A stretch of 64,000 bases of DNA from Astatotilapia calliptera (GCF_900246225.1 NC_039306.1:25663877-25727876), one strand, 5' to 3'. Positions 35,457 through 48,807 are shown, numbered from the stretch's first letter. Translations and numbers: made by a program. The notes: generated by a model not told the origin, from the letters alone.

Positions 35457-38400
35457 TGAGGCTTCAAACTAGCATGACAGATAAGAGGTAGCTAGCGTCG
35501 CGCTTCACTGAGGCTGAAAATGTGAAGAGGAAGTCTGTCTCTGAAGCTAGTTGGGAGCGGATTGATCATGTTTACACCTCGACTCTATACCTCTCCCTCT
35601 CCCTTCCTCTGTGTCTGTAGAGCCCATCTTTCTCCCTGTCTCTCTTCCTCCCACTGACTGTCATTCTTTCTTCTTCCTGCTCTTCCCTACTTTTCTCACT
35701 CCATCTCCCTCGTCTCTCATAAGTTCACTTTTGCTACTTGTTTCTGTTCGTGTCTGATTCCATCCTAAGATATACGATGCCATTAGAGCTGCTGCTGTTA
35801 ATTTAGTTTTACATGAGGATGTTTAGCTGCCACAATAACACACTTGGAAGAAAATAGATTCAGAGACAGTAGAAACCTCAGGATGTCTCTGCCTAATAAG
35901 ATTTAGCACTTACTCACTTCTCAATTAGCAGCAACTGGTCATAATAGGCACAGATTGCCACAGGAATTCAGACACTGGCAGACACATTTAGAGTACAGGG
36001 TAGCAGTAGTCTCTGTTTAGCTGTATAGCTTGATGTGTAGCTGCTGTGACGGCTAGCACAGTGTTTGATTCTGTCTGTATCGACGGACAGTCTTTAGGTG
36101 TTGGCACACGCTAGCCAGTTGTTTGTGAAGGCAGGGCTAATTACCTAACGCAAGGCTTGTCTCTCCACAGAGATGCTTGTTTATTGACTGTTTATTGTAG
36201 CTGCAAGGCCAGTGTTAATCAACAGCAAAGCCTAGCCTCAGCCAAAAGCTGAATTTCTCCATTTGATGTCCACAAAGCAGACATGCTAGCAGTAATTAGC
36301 GTGGGACTGTCAACACTTAGCCCCTGTTAGCAAATAGCAGTGGCATCCTGACTGTATGGCCAGATATCGATGTAGCGTGTTCATCTAGTGTGCATGCATC
36401 CATATTTAGTTTCAGAGTAGGAAAAAGGTGCCAGCTGCATGAACTTGCAGTTAGGGCATAATTCATACTGGCTCAAGATTAAGAGTTTAATTATGTGTCA
36501 TGAATTATTACTTTGAGAGTCTTATTATAGCTCTGGAGCGGCATTTTGGAAGAAGCGGGTCTTAAATATTAGTTTATCTATTTATAGACCTTTATATCTC
36601 TACTTTCTGCAAGCACCCGTCCGTGATTGTTCTTACTTTGACAGTGTTCAGAACCAACTCAATAAATCATGAATGGTTCTGCAGTAGAAATAGACTTTAT
36701 CTGTTATACTGTGCGCACACTGCTGCCTCAGCTTGCAGGCATACAGCTGTGAGGATAGGGGTCGATCAGTGTCTGTTCATGTGTGCACATCTGCATGCTT
36801 CTATATTCCTTAGGCTACGGATCCCCGGGTAGCTATGCATGAGTGTGTTTGGATGTGCAGTTCCAGAAGAAGACTGTAAGGGGCATTACACTTGCTGATC
36901 AGTGTGATAAACACAAGCGCTGCATAATCCACAATATAGCTTTTTGTTTGAGATCCACAGCAAGTGCCATATGAGACACATTACTTAGAAAAGGTGAAGA
37001 TGAGGGCTGAGATGAGACGTGTGCTGAGAATTTCTGTAAAGTGAAGAGGAAGTACAGAGTGGACAGTATACGTGAAGGTGGGAAATGTTGATGAAAGGAG
37101 AAGGGATAAAAAGAGTGGTACAACTACAAATCAGTGGAAAAAGAATATAGGAGAAGGCAACGTGGACTAGGGAAATTGGTGCGTAGTTGACAATTTCAGG
37201 TGAGATGAATGGAGAAAAGTGAGAGGGAGAGTGATATTGAAAAGAACAGAGGGGGAAAATGAGATGAGAAGCTGTAAGAGAGAAAATCAGCTCAAAAGTG
37301 TCTCCTGAGGCCAAAACTCATTCTCCTTTCTTTTATACAATATCATCAGACTATCCGAAAGAAATAACTATCCACAGGATATTCAAGACATCCACAGTCG
37401 GATAATGTTTAAACTTTAGTTTCCCATACCTTACTGCTCTTACAGTGACCATAATAACTCAATGCTCTTGCGTTGTATCTCCTAACAGGAGGCTGTCAAT
37501 ATCCAACTGCATATGTGGCAGACATGATATATGATAGTGTAACTTCAGCTCTATGCTAACCTTGTTGGGTATTGACTTTCCATATCTGCTCATGGGAGAA
37601 AATATTGGTGCTGTGGTATTTCTGTATAAGGTTACTGTACATACCAGCTGATCCCAACGGGGAAAGAGCAAGCATATCATAAGACCAGAGAAAGAATGCA
37701 ATATTGGAAAACGGTTTTCTTTTGCAAGAGGGGACACGAAACAAGCCTTTGTCTTCATGGTGTTAAGACTTTGAAGAGTCATGCATTTAGAGTAAGGGTT
37801 TAAAAACACTGCTCAGAGCTCTAATTTCTGCTTTACATTTTTAACTTTTGAAGTTGGGTATATAGCCAAAAGTAATTCAGCATTTATTCTTTAGGAACCT
37901 GTGAAAGTTGGTGAAATGGCAGATTGTCAGAAGTCCATTTGCAAGTTAATTAGAGAAAAATGCTGATCATTTTATAAGAAGAAAAAAAGTGTCCTATTCG
38001 TATTTATTAGTGCCAAACAAGCCCACATTACTACTGACACATACAGAGCCATCCGCTATGCCTTATGGTAGCAGTTAACTCCGGTCAGCAGCGACCAAAC
38101 CAACAAGCTGGTGTCTACATTGGTGCCTTCCGGTTTTCTGACCCGGTCCAGACAGCTTCCTTGTGTGTGATCCAATCAGGGGCTTCGGTTAAGGTACAAA
38201 GGCCAATAGGATGCTGAGCTGTGGGCTGGGAAGTTGTGCTCATAGTGCCAGAGGGGTCGTTGGAGCAACAAACACATGTACACACAATTCTTTCACACAC
38301 AAATGACTGCAGTCTTGGGTCAGACAGACTGATGTAGCGCAGCTGGACGTCGTTTGAAGGTTGTGGGTGAGAGACGAGAGTCAAACTGTTCAAGACTTTT

Positions 38401-41400
38401 TGTTTCTGTTCTTTTATCTTCATGTGTTCTTAGCCTTTTGTCCATTTGTGCGTCTCCATTCTCCTACCCTCAGTTCCCTCTTTATCCTTCTTCCTTGTTT
38501 CTCCCCGGAGGGCAGGAATGAGAGGACAGATAATATCAGAGCGGGCCTTACACCATTACCTTCTGTCTGATAAACAGCTCGGCCACTCCATCACCCTCTT
38601 TCTCCCAGTCCTTCACCAGTGGAGAAAAAAAGCAGACATGGGGGCAGGAGGAGAAAATCTAGTTTGGGATAGAGTGTGTGTCTGTGTGCTTCGCTTCTGT
38701 GTATAGAGAGCAGCTGTTTGTTAAAGTAGAGATGCGAAGTATCAGGGGTCCTGATGGCATCCAATTAAGGGAGATAAAATGATGATGAATTGCTGCTGGG
38801 CAGTGGAGACCAGTGCTCCTGTATCAGTGTGTGTGTGTATGCACATATGAGCTCACTTATACAGGAAGAGAGCAGAAGAAAGCAACCATACTGATTTGGG
38901 GAAGATTGTGTTGGGGAAAACAAAGAAGAGCGGGGTTGGAAAAGAAAAGACACAAAAGGGAAGTTTCTAGCCAGAGCTTCCAGGAAAAAGAGAGGTAGAG
39001 AGCAGTGTGCAAGATGGATGAGGAGGAGGAGAAGTGAAAGAAGAAGGGTGTATTGAGACTGTACTGTGAGAGAGTTTGAGGAGAGGACAAATTGTCTGCT
39101 GGCTTCCGATGGGAAATGAGAGAAGTATGGCAGACAAGAAAGATGGATAAATAGATGAATGAATGGATAGACTGAGAAAACAGAGGTCTAGAGAAGAGGC
39201 TAAACATGTCTGCAGGGAGAGTGGTTAACACAAACCACACTGGTCTAATGGTGTCACACACCCTGTGATGTGTGTGTGTGTGTTTGTAAGAAAGAGAGAG
39301 AGAGGGCTGAAGCTCAGTCCTAATACAAACTAAACTCTTGACTTTTTATGGGAACAATAAAACTAAAGTACTAAATTGCATATTAAAAAAATTAAAATAT
39401 AAACGCACTATAGCATGCACATATATTCATACACACATAGTGCTAAAGGTAGCAGGAAAAGGCTAATGAGGGCCTCGGTGCTGTTGGGTGGAGGGTTGGT
39501 GCAGCAGAGCAGAGTACAGTCTGGCCTGGCATGGCCTAGCTCAGCTTAATGAGATATAAACACTAGACCTGCCATTGCACTCAGCCACAGCACACACTGA
39601 CACTGTTTTAATTGGCTTGCACATTCTGTGTGTATTGTGTGGGGATGGATTTGGGGAAAAAGCAGTAGACATTCACTGGGTTTTACTGTGGATAGCTGCA
39701 GATGAAAGATTATCATCATGTGGCAGCCCAGACTCATCTGATCTGTTACAATGTTGTTTAAAGTTAATGTATTTGTCTTAGTAGATCTTATAGCTGGGAG
39801 AAACATGAGTCTTGATCATGTGATTTCCTACTATAGCTCAAATTACTTGTGTACATATCTGTTTAAGTTTGTGATATTTAAACAAGATCTTGTGTTTGCT
39901 CATCTGTGCTTATTTGGCATTTATCTGACTGCTCGCTGACCCATCTTCTATTAAAGCAGCTCAAAGTGAGAGAAAGAACAGACAATGACCTTCCTATAGT
40001 GTGCTCTTTTTTCCCTCTCCAGCAGTGCCCCCTTTTTTACCTCCCTCTCACATACTGTGTGTGTCTCCCTCATTTTCCTCTTCATCTCTGTCCTGTTGCT
40101 GGCTCACTTGCTCTCCTCCCTTCTGGCAGGTGAAGAGCACAGCTCCCACGCTGCTGTCCTGGATAAATAAGAATTAACTGCAGCACAGCTATCTGCATAT
40201 GCCAACTTCTCCACCCCACTTTTCTTATCTATTTCTCATTTCTCTCCGTCTCCCTGCATCTCTGCAATTTGTAACCTTTACTCCACATATCCTTTGTCTC
40301 ATAGCAGCGCTGCACTTTTTCTAAATCATTATTTGAAGAGACATTTGAAAAGCTGAAGGGATTGTTATAGCAAGGCTCTCCTGCCATTACCCTGGTGAGA
40401 ATAGAGACCATCAGGAGGTCAAGCCAGAGAAAAGACCTGGGCTTACTTTCACATCTCTTAGAGAGCATTTGCACACTTTTCTTTTCATGTGACTGTCTGA
40501 AGTGTGGCCATACATGTCAAACACCTTCTGATCACAGTATGCTGCCATAGAAGAACCAGTTTTCTTCTCCTTGTAAACATTCAAAAGATGCCTACCTTTT
40601 ATTAGAAAATTCATCGTTCTACAAATATCGATGTGCACAGAATGAGCCTGTGCAGTTAAAGCACCATAAACATATTGTCAGTAATAGCACCTTACTATAA
40701 GCAAGTCATTCTATAAGAGATTAAAGTCTTTCATTAAAATATAATATTAGAAATTGGTAAATCTTCCTGGAAATCCTGTGATTAATTAAACCATTAAGTT
40801 AAGTTGCAGCATCACCTTATTTGTAATAAATACTGAGAGCATGGCTTGCACATGCTGACTTCATTTTGAAAAATTCGCAGTGGAGGAGACAGTGTAAAAC
40901 TTTAAATGTTATTTTGTTTGCATATTGTGACAAAGGGCTGCATAAAAACAAAGTTTGTCATTTAATGCCAGTTAATGTCTTCTATTTGTTGCATATTTGT
41001 TGTTAGCTTTGTTAATGTCATGGAGAGTGCGCTCAGTGATGGCAAACTACTGGAGTTACTGAGTCAAATCAAAATGTGGTCTGTATTTCCTCATTATGGG
41101 ACCAGCATATACATACATATGTGTTATTTGGCAGAGAAGTTAGTTAGTGGCCACCAGAAGAATGGCATTAAGTTGAGGTAGGAGAAAAAGTCTGACGCCA
41201 CTGAAAATCTGGACATTTCTGCCAACTACCAAAAATCAGCCTTTTGTCCTGGGAGAATTTTAGCAAGCTTACACTAGCTTAATGCATAGGCTGAAAAATA
41301 AGAAACATTGACTATGGCAGCATTATTTTTCCCTCAACCCAGCATTTTTCTCCCCTCCACCCCTCTCTTTTTCTTTCCATCAATGAAGGAAGCATGCATG

Positions 41401-44400
41401 TGTGCAAACGGGTATGCACACATGTGCGTTATTGTGTCTGTGCTGGAGATAAGCTGGGGAACTGGGCCCAGCCATGCTCCAATCCTGTTAGCATTAGCGA
41501 TTAGCACTGGCTAACAGGCTCCTATTATGAGCAGGGGCTGATTCTCTGTCGCCTGACCGTACACATGCACACACGCACATGCGTACACACAAACACAAAA
41601 CTAAGACGGATTACCACTTGATCCTTGATAAGGAAGCTATATCTGCCCAGAAGTTGTGTGTGTGTGTATATAAAAGACTGATGGTGTGTACGACAAGACT
41701 TGGACATCCACTGTATGCCGAGTCTTATCTAGGCTGGCAAACACACATTTCACTTTACTTCACCGTGGAATATGTCAGAACTAGAATGATGTAGGTTGAA
41801 GGTTATGTTATGTCAACTAATGGTTTTTGGATCACCTTGAGAAATCTGTGAACAGAGGAAGAGGGTAACCCACATATTACATACATATCCCAGGCATGGG
41901 CCTGCCCTGGGCAAAAGGGATTTTTTTTTTTTTAGCACACCCTCAAAATGACCAATTATGAGGCTGTGGCTCTCATAGAATTTACCCATTGTTACCTGCC
42001 TTACTTTCCATCTTCACCCTACCTTTATTCATCTCCTTCATTCATCTACACCTGCCTCCCATTCTTTAGTTTCCAGTGACAAATGTCTCTTCTCTTCTTT
42101 GTTTTAGTTTTTTTGTTACACTGGCTTATTTGTTGTCACTGCATATTCTTGTTTCCTTTATGGAATCTCCATTTCCTGTTTCTGTCATCTGCTCTTTCAT
42201 TGTAAATATTCTGCATCTCTAATTTTCTCTCTGTGTGCCCTCTTTGTAAAATGTAGTGATTTTGTGGTTCCATTTTTCAATGTGACTTTGTTTTTTAGAA
42301 TTATTTCTTGGTGTTTAATTTTCATACTGGAATTTGCTGTATGATGTGCGTAAACCCTGTCCAAGGCCCATGTGTGTATTCCCTGAACGCTGTGTTGTGC
42401 AACAGTGGTGGTTCAGTATAAAAGTTTAATAAGCCCTTGGTGCAATGAGAGAAGATGAGCTCTGGATAATAACCTAACCTTTCCAATGGCTCCCCCACTC
42501 TCTGCTGCCCGTTTAACACACATACATGCACATACACTCTCCTCCCTAACTAAATATGCATGTTTGTGTTGTCCCAGTTCCCAATATAGACTCTTCTTTG
42601 AGGACTGATATACAGACATGGGCAAATTCTTGTATCATAGATTTAAAACAACAAAAAACAGAGGATAGATAGCTTTGGTGTTTTATTGATGTGTACTTGT
42701 GGTGGACATTTTGAGTTAGGCAACAAGGTAAAAATCAGTGTTAAGAGGCTGATATACATCTAAAATATGTTACTATTCTACTTTATTGAGTAAAATTGGT
42801 AACATGGTCAAAGAAGAAAAAGGCCTTCTCTTAGAATTTGCTGTTCAGCAGAGAAGCAAGGGCAGAAATAAATGGCACCTCGGTCTCTTGTCCTTAACTA
42901 AAGCTAGTCTTCTGTCCTGTGGGAATACAGCAGATGGATGTATAGATATGTTTTTGTCTTTAAAAATGGTTTGGAAAGAAATGGTCTGGTATTCAAGTAA
43001 TTGAAATTTTGGTAATTTGTTTTTCTTTTGTTATTCTTTATCATGTTGGTATTGCAGCGAGTTCCTTTCTCTCTGTTTGTGTGTTTAGATTAATTTAATT
43101 CAGGTTTATTTATATAGCAGTATTCCCTGTTAATCTCTACAAAATAAAGCATTCAGGATAACAGTGTTTAATTTTGTTTATTTGCCATTTTGATTTTGAC
43201 TGCTTCAATTTAACAACCTTCGTGTCATGTTACAGATTATGAGAAACCTACCTGCTGCTTAGTGTAAACACAACTGACTGTTCAGAGAGCGGTTGATAAT
43301 TTTCGAACCCCTTCATCAGCTTGAGCAATTTCCAAATACAAAGCTGACCTTGGCTGGTTAACAGCCTTCTTCTCTACTCTCACCATCTTTCTCCCACTTG
43401 CATCTCTAGCTTTTATGTCTCAGCTTTATTCCAGATGTCTTGTGTTTCCTGCCTCTTTTTGCCTCTTTATCTCCTTCTCGCTGCGATGCTTTGATGCTTT
43501 TTCACTCTTTGCACATGTTCACAGTGCAGTGTCCCTGTGCACTTCCTTTTTTCTCCCCGTTCTTCTCTCCTATTGTCTTGCATGCAGATATACACTCAAA
43601 CACACTCACACGTTCTCTCCATCTTTACCAATTGAAGAAGTGCTCTTGTTCCCAGGCAGACTGGGTGGTCTTGTGGTGGAGCGATGAGGAAGGAGGGAGG
43701 GAGAGATTGAAGAGGTTCATATGGTCAAACTTCAGAAGAGAAATAATAGCTGATGTCCAAAATGTGTTTTTGCTGTGCCCTATCTTCCTGTGTTTGCATG
43801 TGTTTTTATTCATCATATTTTACTTCCTGTACAGACCATGTGATCAGTCTTTGATGAATTTGCCGGCATCCTTCTCTGGAAGGAGTCCCATGTGCCGGAC
43901 ATATATTTATAGTACAGTGTGCACATGTGTTTTTCTGGAAATGTTTGGTATATCTGATAAGGAATCTGGTTCATATTTCCTTGTTTGACTGTGGACCTTT
44001 TGGGGGGGATTGAGGCAGATGAGAGAAAGTCAAGCTAAGATTGATAGGGGAAGAGGTTTGTAAAGAGGTATAGGGAAGGAATAATGAGAGGGAAAGGGAA
44101 AGAGAAAAAGGAGGGTTGGAAAGGAGGATTGCAAGAGAAGGAGAGGCAGAGGAATGTGTGAAAAGACCGAGGCAGACATGTCAGAGAACAAATTGAAAAT
44201 GCCAATTTCACTTTAGCCCCCACCAGCTCACGCGCTTACAGCCCAGCCCCGGCCTCTTATTCCATGTGTAAATGAATGGTGTCCACAGAATAACACACAA
44301 TCACCTCTCTCTATCCATCTTGCCCTCGCTATTTCCCTTTCACCCTTTCTGCTGCATTACCTGCTCTATACCCCCTCTCCCTACCCTCTTTGTCATCCTT

Positions 44401-45459
44401 CCTTTTCACCATCTTTTTGTTGTTTTCACTCCACTTCTGAGCTTTTGATCACAAATTCCAAGTATTTTCACATCTTCTATCGGTTTTTTCTTTTCTGTTT
44501 GCCCATCCACTTTGCTTTTCACACCCTACCTTATTATTTTGTACTGTGCCAAGGCTAATGTTTTGTCTTAAAAATCTAGTTGTAATGCAATAGCACTGTC
44601 TAAATTCAGAACTTACTATATCTACAGTGAGACTGTAAAAGTTGTCTCTTTTCTTTTTCTTTTTCTTCAGTGTTCTGTAGGCCAGCTTCCAGGTAGAGTT
44701 GCTCAAGTAAAAGTTTCAGTAGTTCACAGCTGCTAAATAAATTAGAGTGAGCCTGAAAACACATTTTGAAAGAATTTGCCTTTAAAATCAGCTCTAAGAG
44801 CAAAGTGGTATTTTTTCTGAGATGCATGGAGACGTCTTTCTTTATTCGGATATCAGCGTCTCAGCCTTCAGGGCCCGCTAAATGTAAATCATCCAATCAC
44901 AAAAAAAGTGATGAAAGAATTAATCAGCCATTCACACATTGTGACATTGCTGTGTCCTCTCATTTTCTTATCTTCTCAGTGCACATTTTTTAGTCCTTTC
45001 CTCCCTCAAATATATTCAAATTCACTGTTATTACAGATGTCAGGATAAATCTCACAGTATCACACTGGAGTGGGTGATATCACATAGTGGCAAAGTTGTA
45101 GCTAGATTCAATCTTTGAGGGCTCATAGCCCCGAGCTTGGGGCTTTCACATTGGATTTTATCACCACTCTACTAGAAGAGAAAAGTCCTGCTATCTCTCA
45201 CCCAGGGGCTACTGGAGATACTGACCATACCAGAGGTAGTGAGAGGGGCTGGGCACCATTAGGTCATTATCTGAAGTCTCACCAGCCGTCACCTCAACAT
45301 TGCTGCTGACAACACACCCATCTTGTCATATAGTGTCTGCTTTATGTCATGTGAAATACAGCTAACAAAAGAGACGTTAATAATGTAAAACCTGTCTCGG
45401 TGAAGTCTGTGAAGTTCTTGATGAAGATGTTGTATTTACCTCACATCAGCAGGGGTTAT

Positions 45460-45930
45460 TGGGGAGGCGGTGTAATTTCTAAAGCGGCATTTTATTTGCT
45501 GGTGATAATTGTCATTGATAATTTATATGTTGGGAGTTTGGGCAGGGACTCATAGGAGCTCTTTTCTCCGTTACCCGTTCAGTTAACACGCCGCCATCAC
45601 ATCACCGCTTTTGAAGCTTGTTGTCTCATTTAAAGCAATTCCGTAAAACTGATTATGCCAACGATGAGTCAATTACATTTCAACTCTTATTAGTTCAGGA
45701 TGCAAAAATGAAATTAGATGAGAATATTATTGTCAGAGATATATTATGCATTTCATTCATCACTGGAATGGAATGAGTCATACAGTGATGGGGATTCCAA
45801 TCTCTTAATCAACTCTGCGCTCTGCCAGGCAGCGGCGGATGTGCCATGTGTAAAAATCACAATATAGCCTGTCTCTCATCATTCATTTTTATGGCCCTTC
45901 AACTCTGTGAGCACCGCAGGGTATGACATT
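45460..45930. promoter_or_regulatory. candidate conserved noncoding block in intron 6
   Basis: About 470 bp without simple repeats, ending about 200 bp before the IPT2 closing exon. It holds several AT-rich homeodomain-type cores, a TGAGTCA AP-1 site embedded in GATGAGTCAATTACA (about 45,663-45,677) and a second TGAGTCA (about 45,774). The call rests on texture and motifs only. Confidence 0.3.
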
Positions 45931-46130
45931 ACTACCAACCACTAGCTTAACTGAGTTTGCTCTTGGTATTAGCTGTGTTTTTTTTTTTTTTTTTTTCCCT
46001 CGCTCTTATGAATTTATTGAAAGAATTTTATTGAAAGATGGAATGTTTTCTGATGATGATGCTGATGTAAGAAAAATGTTGAATGGATGAGTATGAATTG
46101 TAATCTTGTTCTCTTTGTTTTATATTTCAG

Positions 46131-46227
46131 TATAATTATGAGGGCAATGACATCAGCGACCTGCCTGTCGACCTGTCTGTAGTTTGGAATGGAAACTTTG
46201 TCATTGACAACCCCTATAACATTAAAG
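46131..46227 (+). CDS. plxna1: plexin A1 exon, window exon 7: end of IPT2
   Basis: Codes for residues 266-297 and the first base of Ala298. YNYEGNDISDLPVDLSVVWN followed by GNFVIDNPYNIK is the closing strand region of IPT2. The GND and LPV positions fit A1 rather than A2 or A4. The acceptor is TATATTTCAG and the donor is the consensus GTGAGT at 46228. A T19 run lies at 45978-45996, about 135 bp upstream of the acceptor, and a T16 run lies 108 bp past the donor. Both sit outside the splice signals. Confidence 0.93.
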
Positions 46228-46493
46228 GTGAGTAATATTAAAGGTTACTTATGGTAGGAACTGAATGTGGTTGAATGCGTTAGATTTGTCTTAGAAACCG
46301 GGAAGGAATTCAGTGTCCTGCAGTGACGTACAACTTTTTTTTTTTTTTTTAACCTTAACAATTATATTTATGACTCCAATCAGTATGTATTATGTAATAA
46401 TCACCCAATCATCTTTTCTGCTTCATGAATGGCACATTACCCCCAAATACTACAGTCAAAAAGCAGCCATTGCTGGCCTATTGAGAGATTGAG

Positions 46494-46671
46494 TGGCTTC
46501 CTCCCACAGTCCAAAGACATGTATGTTAGGTTAATTGGTGGTTCTAAATTGGCCATAGCTGTGAATGCACTGGGCCCTGCAACAGACTCGTAACCTGTCC
46601 ACAGCTACCTCTTGCCCTATGACAGCTGGGATAGGCTCCACCCCCACCACAACCCAGATGGATGGATTAGT
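46494..46671 (+). mobile_element. L2-type LINE (or SINE sharing its tail) 3' fragment
   Basis: Blocks in order match the 3' region of a repeat very common in fish: GGCTTCCTCCCACAGTCC, GTTAGGTTAATTGGTG, TTCTAAATTGGCC, AACCTGTCC, GACAGCTGGGATAGGCTCC, then a GATGGATGGA-type end. In LINEs of the L2 clade this is the 3' untranslated tail. About 175 bp survive, with many substitutions. There is no coding part. Confidence 0.75.
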
Positions 46672-47141
46672 GGGTGGGTGTTTTTAGTTGGTTAGCTGTT
46701 TTAAATTACCATAGATACTGTTACATTTTGACACAATCTTTCACAGTTACATATTTGAGAACCGTATCTAGATGACTGTGTGTGTATTTGTGTGTAGAAG
46801 AGGCAAAACAGTCACATTATTAAACTGTTTGTGCTAACAAAAGAGAAAAAGCACAGTTAAACACTGCACCCAAGGAATGTGCTCAAATCTTCTGTCAATG
46901 CCAGAGAGTTCACATATTCTAGTTTTGGTCATTTGTATTCACTAATGCATATATTGAATAATAATTATGTCCGTCAAGGCTCAGGTTCCACCCCACGAGA
47001 CTCTTTTGTCATGGCTAATGGGTAGCAACTAGTGTCAAAGGGATCAATGTAATTGATATTTTCTCTCTCTAAATGTTTTAAATTTCAGTATATTGAGCCA
47101 CGTTTGGGATGTACAGTGTGTGCATGTTGTAGAGCAATGAG

Positions 47142-47197
47142 GCTAATTTCTGCTTTGTTTGCAAATTGGACAATTTGCAAACAAAGCAGAAATTGGC
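47142..47197. repeat. 56-bp near-perfect palindrome
   Basis: A 24-bp arm (47,145-47,168) is followed, after the spacer GA (47,169-47,170), by its exact reverse complement (47,171-47,194). Two further base pairs match outside one T/G step (47,142-47,143 with 47,196-47,197). The arm begins AATTTCTGCTTTG and ends TTTGCAAATTG. No mobile-element ends or target duplications are seen around it. Confidence 0.95.
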
Positions 47198-48600
47198 AAG
47201 CGTCATGAGTCGAGGTGCAAAAGACCGCTACACTGTTAGTGTCTTAGGTTTACACCAACTAATATTCAAAAACACATAACCCTTTGCATTTTAAACAGAT
47301 TTTTACCATGTTTTGTATGCATATTGTTGCATTTTCCTGTTTGTTAATCTCTTTAGTGTTGTAGGCATCCGTGTGTATCTTGACTTGTGTTATTTTAATG
47401 TGATAGTGCATAGAAGACATATATATTTCTTTAAACTGTATTAGAGTGCATTATATTTGATTTAATGTGAAACCACACCTCATCCAGGAACCTTGGGGGG
47501 TAATAATTAAACTCATATACATTCTCAGTGCACCACTGTGGGAGAAGACAATGAGATCATGTCTGTTGGATATAATTACTGGTAAAAGTCTTTATAATGC
47601 TGTCTTCGTAATTATTGTGGGTTGTAAAGCACAGTGGGGGATGTAACATTATTCCCCTGCTGTGAGGTAAAGTAACATCATCGCCAGTTCGATATAGTCT
47701 GTGGATGACAAGCACATTGAGTTTTGTACAACAGAGGGAGTAGCATAGTCTGCTCCTGGTTGTTACTCATTAATGTTTAAGGACACAACAAGTAATGGGT
47801 ATTTTGGATGTAGTATTTAATGCCAGAATTTGCCGTTATATCTTACATGTTTGTGAGTTAGTGATTATTGCCATTTGTCAGTAAGGAAACACCACATCAC
47901 TCTGTGCTGTTTATTGATCGCTCTTTGTAGTCTAATTGAGCCAAGCAAGCTGTTGTAGTCTTAAATGTCAGATATCTCTCAGTATGAGTGGTGTAACTGG
48001 TCTACATGTGTTTGTAAACAAAGGCGTGTCTGTAGTATTGTAGTCTTTACTTCATCACTTTGTGCATTGTGTGTTAACTCAAATGTAACACATCAGGCAG
48101 TGACCTACAGCCTAAATATGACTCTCGTCTTCTTCTCCCTTCACTGCCAGCCACCTCTGTATTTCTCAGTGATGATAATCATCTAGTAGAGTGCAAGTGA
48201 TGCTCACTCATCTTAAATACTGATAGGTTAATGTAATTAAAGGCGAGTCGTTTAGCAGCCAGTAATTGGCATAGGGTTTCTTTAAAGCTGCTCCATGACC
48301 AATGGGATTTGGGGAAGGAATAGCAGAGAAAGAGAGAGGAAAGATTTACTCTTCTGTTCCTCGTGCCTTTGGGAAATCGGGCCTTAACTCAACTTTGGCT
48401 CAGTGACACTGAAGAAGTTTTGAAATTTTATGATAAAGCTGAGGAAGTGAAAATAAAGCAATTTAATTTCATTCAAAAGAAAACTGTCAGGTTTCTTATC
48501 TGCTTATTTCAGTCTGAAAATAAGATAGTCTTTGACTGGGGGGAGTTACAATCCTGCTGATAAGCAGCAACATACGAGACTGGTGCAAGGATTTATAAAA

Positions 48601-48706
48601 ACAAGGAGAATATGCAAACTCCACAGAGAGGTCCCAGCTGGGAAGTAGGTCTAAACCTTCTTTGATGTCTTTGAGGCCACAGTGCTAACCGCTAGCACAC
48701 CCTGTC
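48601..48706 (-). mobile_element. L2-like repeat fragment, inverted relative to 46,494
   Basis: Read on the - strand it carries GGTTAGCACTGTGGCCTC, an AAGAAGGT block, CCCAGCTGGGACCTCTCTGTG and GGAGTTTGCATATTCTCC. These are the segments that in the fish repeat consensus come directly before the part preserved at 46,494-46,671. The two pieces therefore do not overlap in the consensus and point in opposite directions. The fragment ends about 100 bp before the PSI3 exon acceptor. Confidence 0.7.
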
Positions 48707-48807
48707 ATTTCTAACATATTATATTGACTGGATGTTTTATTCACTTGGTAGCCTCAGTTCAACAGTAATAATTTCATGATGCTTCATTTCTCCCTCCTTC
48801 TCTTCAG

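Larger units (their letters stand above)
34567..46130 (+). other. plxna1: intron 6 (11,564 bp)
   Basis: GT-AG intron in phase 0. Holds a G12 run (34,676-34,687), a TA plus TG array (35,385-35,453), A/G-rich patches (about 37,000-37,280, 38,860-39,180 and 43,990-44,160), a T12 run near 41,923, a TTTATTTATATAGC fragment (about 43,104-43,118), a repeat-poor candidate block (45,460-45,930) and a T19 run (45,978-45,996). A 182-codon open frame at 43,440-43,988 starts at a non-conserved ATG and is low in complexity; it is not called a gene. No mobile element with clear borders was recognised. Confidence 0.8.
46228..48807 (+). other. plxna1: intron 7 (2,580 bp)
   Basis: GT-AG intron in phase 1. Holds a T16 run (46,335-46,350), an L2-like repeat tail (+ strand, 46,494-46,671), a near-perfect palindrome (47,142-47,197) and the other half of an L2-like repeat in the opposite orientation (48,601-48,706). 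The rest is AT-rich and unremarkable. Confidence 0.88.

Noticed and set aside
43440..43988. Longest open frame in the window (182 codons, + strand)
   Set aside because: Lies inside intron 6, starts at an arbitrary ATG, is rich in Ser, Phe and Leu from C/T-rich DNA, overlaps a shifted open frame, and shows no domain or splice logic.
45124..45145. Imperfect palindrome AGCCCCGAGCTTGGGGCT
   Set aside because: Short, with two mismatched centre positions; expected by chance in a sequence of this length.
47142..47197. Palindrome as a microRNA precursor
   Set aside because: Pairing is too perfect and the loop too short (four bases or fewer) for a normal animal pre-miRNA; kept only as a palindrome.
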